The position numbers were made by a program, and so were the translations under genes. A stretch of DNA of 64,000 bases, from contig CAJOIH010000018.1 of NCBI GenBank assembly GCA_905234455.1, forward strand, positions 1 to 64,000. The letters are read 5' to 3'. The notes below the pieces were generated by a model that was not told the DNA's origin, did no database searches, and worked only from the letters and a program-made list of their open reading frames with translations. Numbering within the stretch: the first letter of the stretch is position 1; every line of letters starts with the position of its first letter. Positions 63,331 through 64,000 of the stretch are shown one piece after another. The stretch comes from an uncultured Bacteroidales bacterium. GTDB taxonomy: Bacteria > Bacteroidota > Bacteroidia > Bacteroidales > F082.

Positions 63331-64000
63331 ATCAAAGGAATGGCCAGCATCAGGAAGGTGTCGTATTTCATGCTGTCAGGGTCGATGCGGCGCAGGTCCC
63401 TGTAGGTGCAGATGTCGACATGGACGGGGTCCGATGGGTTTTTCTTCAACTGCTTCCGGTAATTGTTTTTGTTGGCGCCGAACATGCGCTCGTCGCGGAT
63501 GCGTTCCTGTTTGTTGAGCGGCCGGAACCCCATGATGAGCTTCTCGGTCAACCACCGGGCGTGTTCGCTCCTCGAATAGGCTTCGATGTGTTTCTCGCTC
63601 AAGTATTCCATTCTTATATCAAAACAATCGGCGCAGAACACATTCGACAAACCGTTTTTCACGCTGATGTGATCATTCTCCCATTTTTTGGGGTTGATCA
63701 AAGGATTGGTGTTTTTGTTCAACAGCCTGTATTGGAAGGCGTCGAGTGCCATGGCATATCGGCTGGGACTGTGGATGTCCTCGGCCGGCAGGTTGTCGAT
63801 GAGCGTTCCCACGGAATAGATCCTGTCGGCGATCACCGCCTTGCGTGTGTCGATGCTGTAGACCGCTTCTTGGCTTTTCGATGCGAGGAATTTTTGAACT
63901 TCCTCCTCTGAGATGACGAGGGCCCCGTCGGCATCATCCTGGTTCCATTCCTCCACCACGGTCAACTCGATGTCAGAGAAGGCGTCCCCTTGGTCCGACC
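63312..64000 (-). CDS. RyR-domain-like protein, C-terminal part (5' truncated by window edge)
   Basis: SEHARWLTEKLIMGFRPLNKQERIRDERMFGANKNNY...HVDICTYRDLRRIDPDSMKYDTFLMLAIPLIQ resembles RyR-domain C-termini. Frame is open upstream to the window end (manual read ...SDQGDAFSDIELTVVEEW). Confidence 0.5.
   Translation of the reverse strand, partial: SDQGDAFSDIELTVVEEWNQDDADGALVISEEEVQKFLASKSQEAVYSIDTRKAVIADRIYSVGTLIDNLPAEDIHSPSRYAMALDAFQYRLLNKNTNPLINPKKWENDHISVKNGLSNVFCADCFDIRMEYLSEKHIEAYSRSEHARWLTEKLIMGFRPLNKQERIRDERMFGANKNNYRKQLKKNPSDPVHVDICTYRDLRRIDPDSMKYDTFLMLAIPLIQYSIR

Noticed and set aside
1-64000. Search by eye for tRNAs, rRNAs, CRISPR arrays, IS elements, integrases, phage genes and classical defence systems
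   Set aside because: None seen. Intergenic gaps are short and mostly explained by promoters or terminators. A tRNAscan/Rfam/ISfinder run would be needed to exclude small RNAs.

Overview
This 64 kb window is a dense chromosomal segment from a Bacteroidota (Bacteroidales-like) organism. The assignment rests on TAnnTTTG-type -7 promoter elements, a type IX secretion system (T9SS), several T9SS C-terminal sorting domains (CTDs) and a six-gene Rnf operon. From left to right it contains: (1) the 3' end of rpoA, then rplQ and a terminator; (2) a minus-strand block with a RecD-like helicase, a BamA/TamA-like outer-membrane protein, exbB-exbD-tonB-folC, murF-anmK and a GldJ-like SUMF1 lipoprotein; (3) a T9SS locus with two tandem PorU-like C25 sortases followed by porV; (4) a convergent minus-strand unit with a giant PKD/CTD adhesin, a lipoprotein, an outer-membrane beta-barrel and a gingipain-like C25 protease with a CTD; (5) rseC-rnfBCDGEA; (6) a YihY/BrkB membrane protein and a flippase; (7) a surface-polysaccharide region (acyltransferase, wecB, pyruvyltransferase, F420-hydrogenase-beta-like protein, glycosyltransferases, YfhO-like protein, methyltransferase) interspersed with three paralogous secreted proteins; (8) rpmH, a disrupted pepD, an ABC transporter, purB and class II fba; (9) a beta-helix/DUF4353-like secreted protein followed by a small separate CTD protein, an NlpC/P60 lipoprotein, a beta-propeller protein and a partial RyR-domain-like protein. 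The most interesting items are the tandem catalytic PorU paralogues, the convergent adhesin/protease unit next to them, the surface-protein paralogue family with a conserved tail after the CTD, the split scaffold-plus-CTD pair, an rpmH with no canonical start codon, and a pepD lesion. I saw no tRNA, rRNA, CRISPR array, IS element or phage. All calls are by eye from the translations and sequence; no database search was run.
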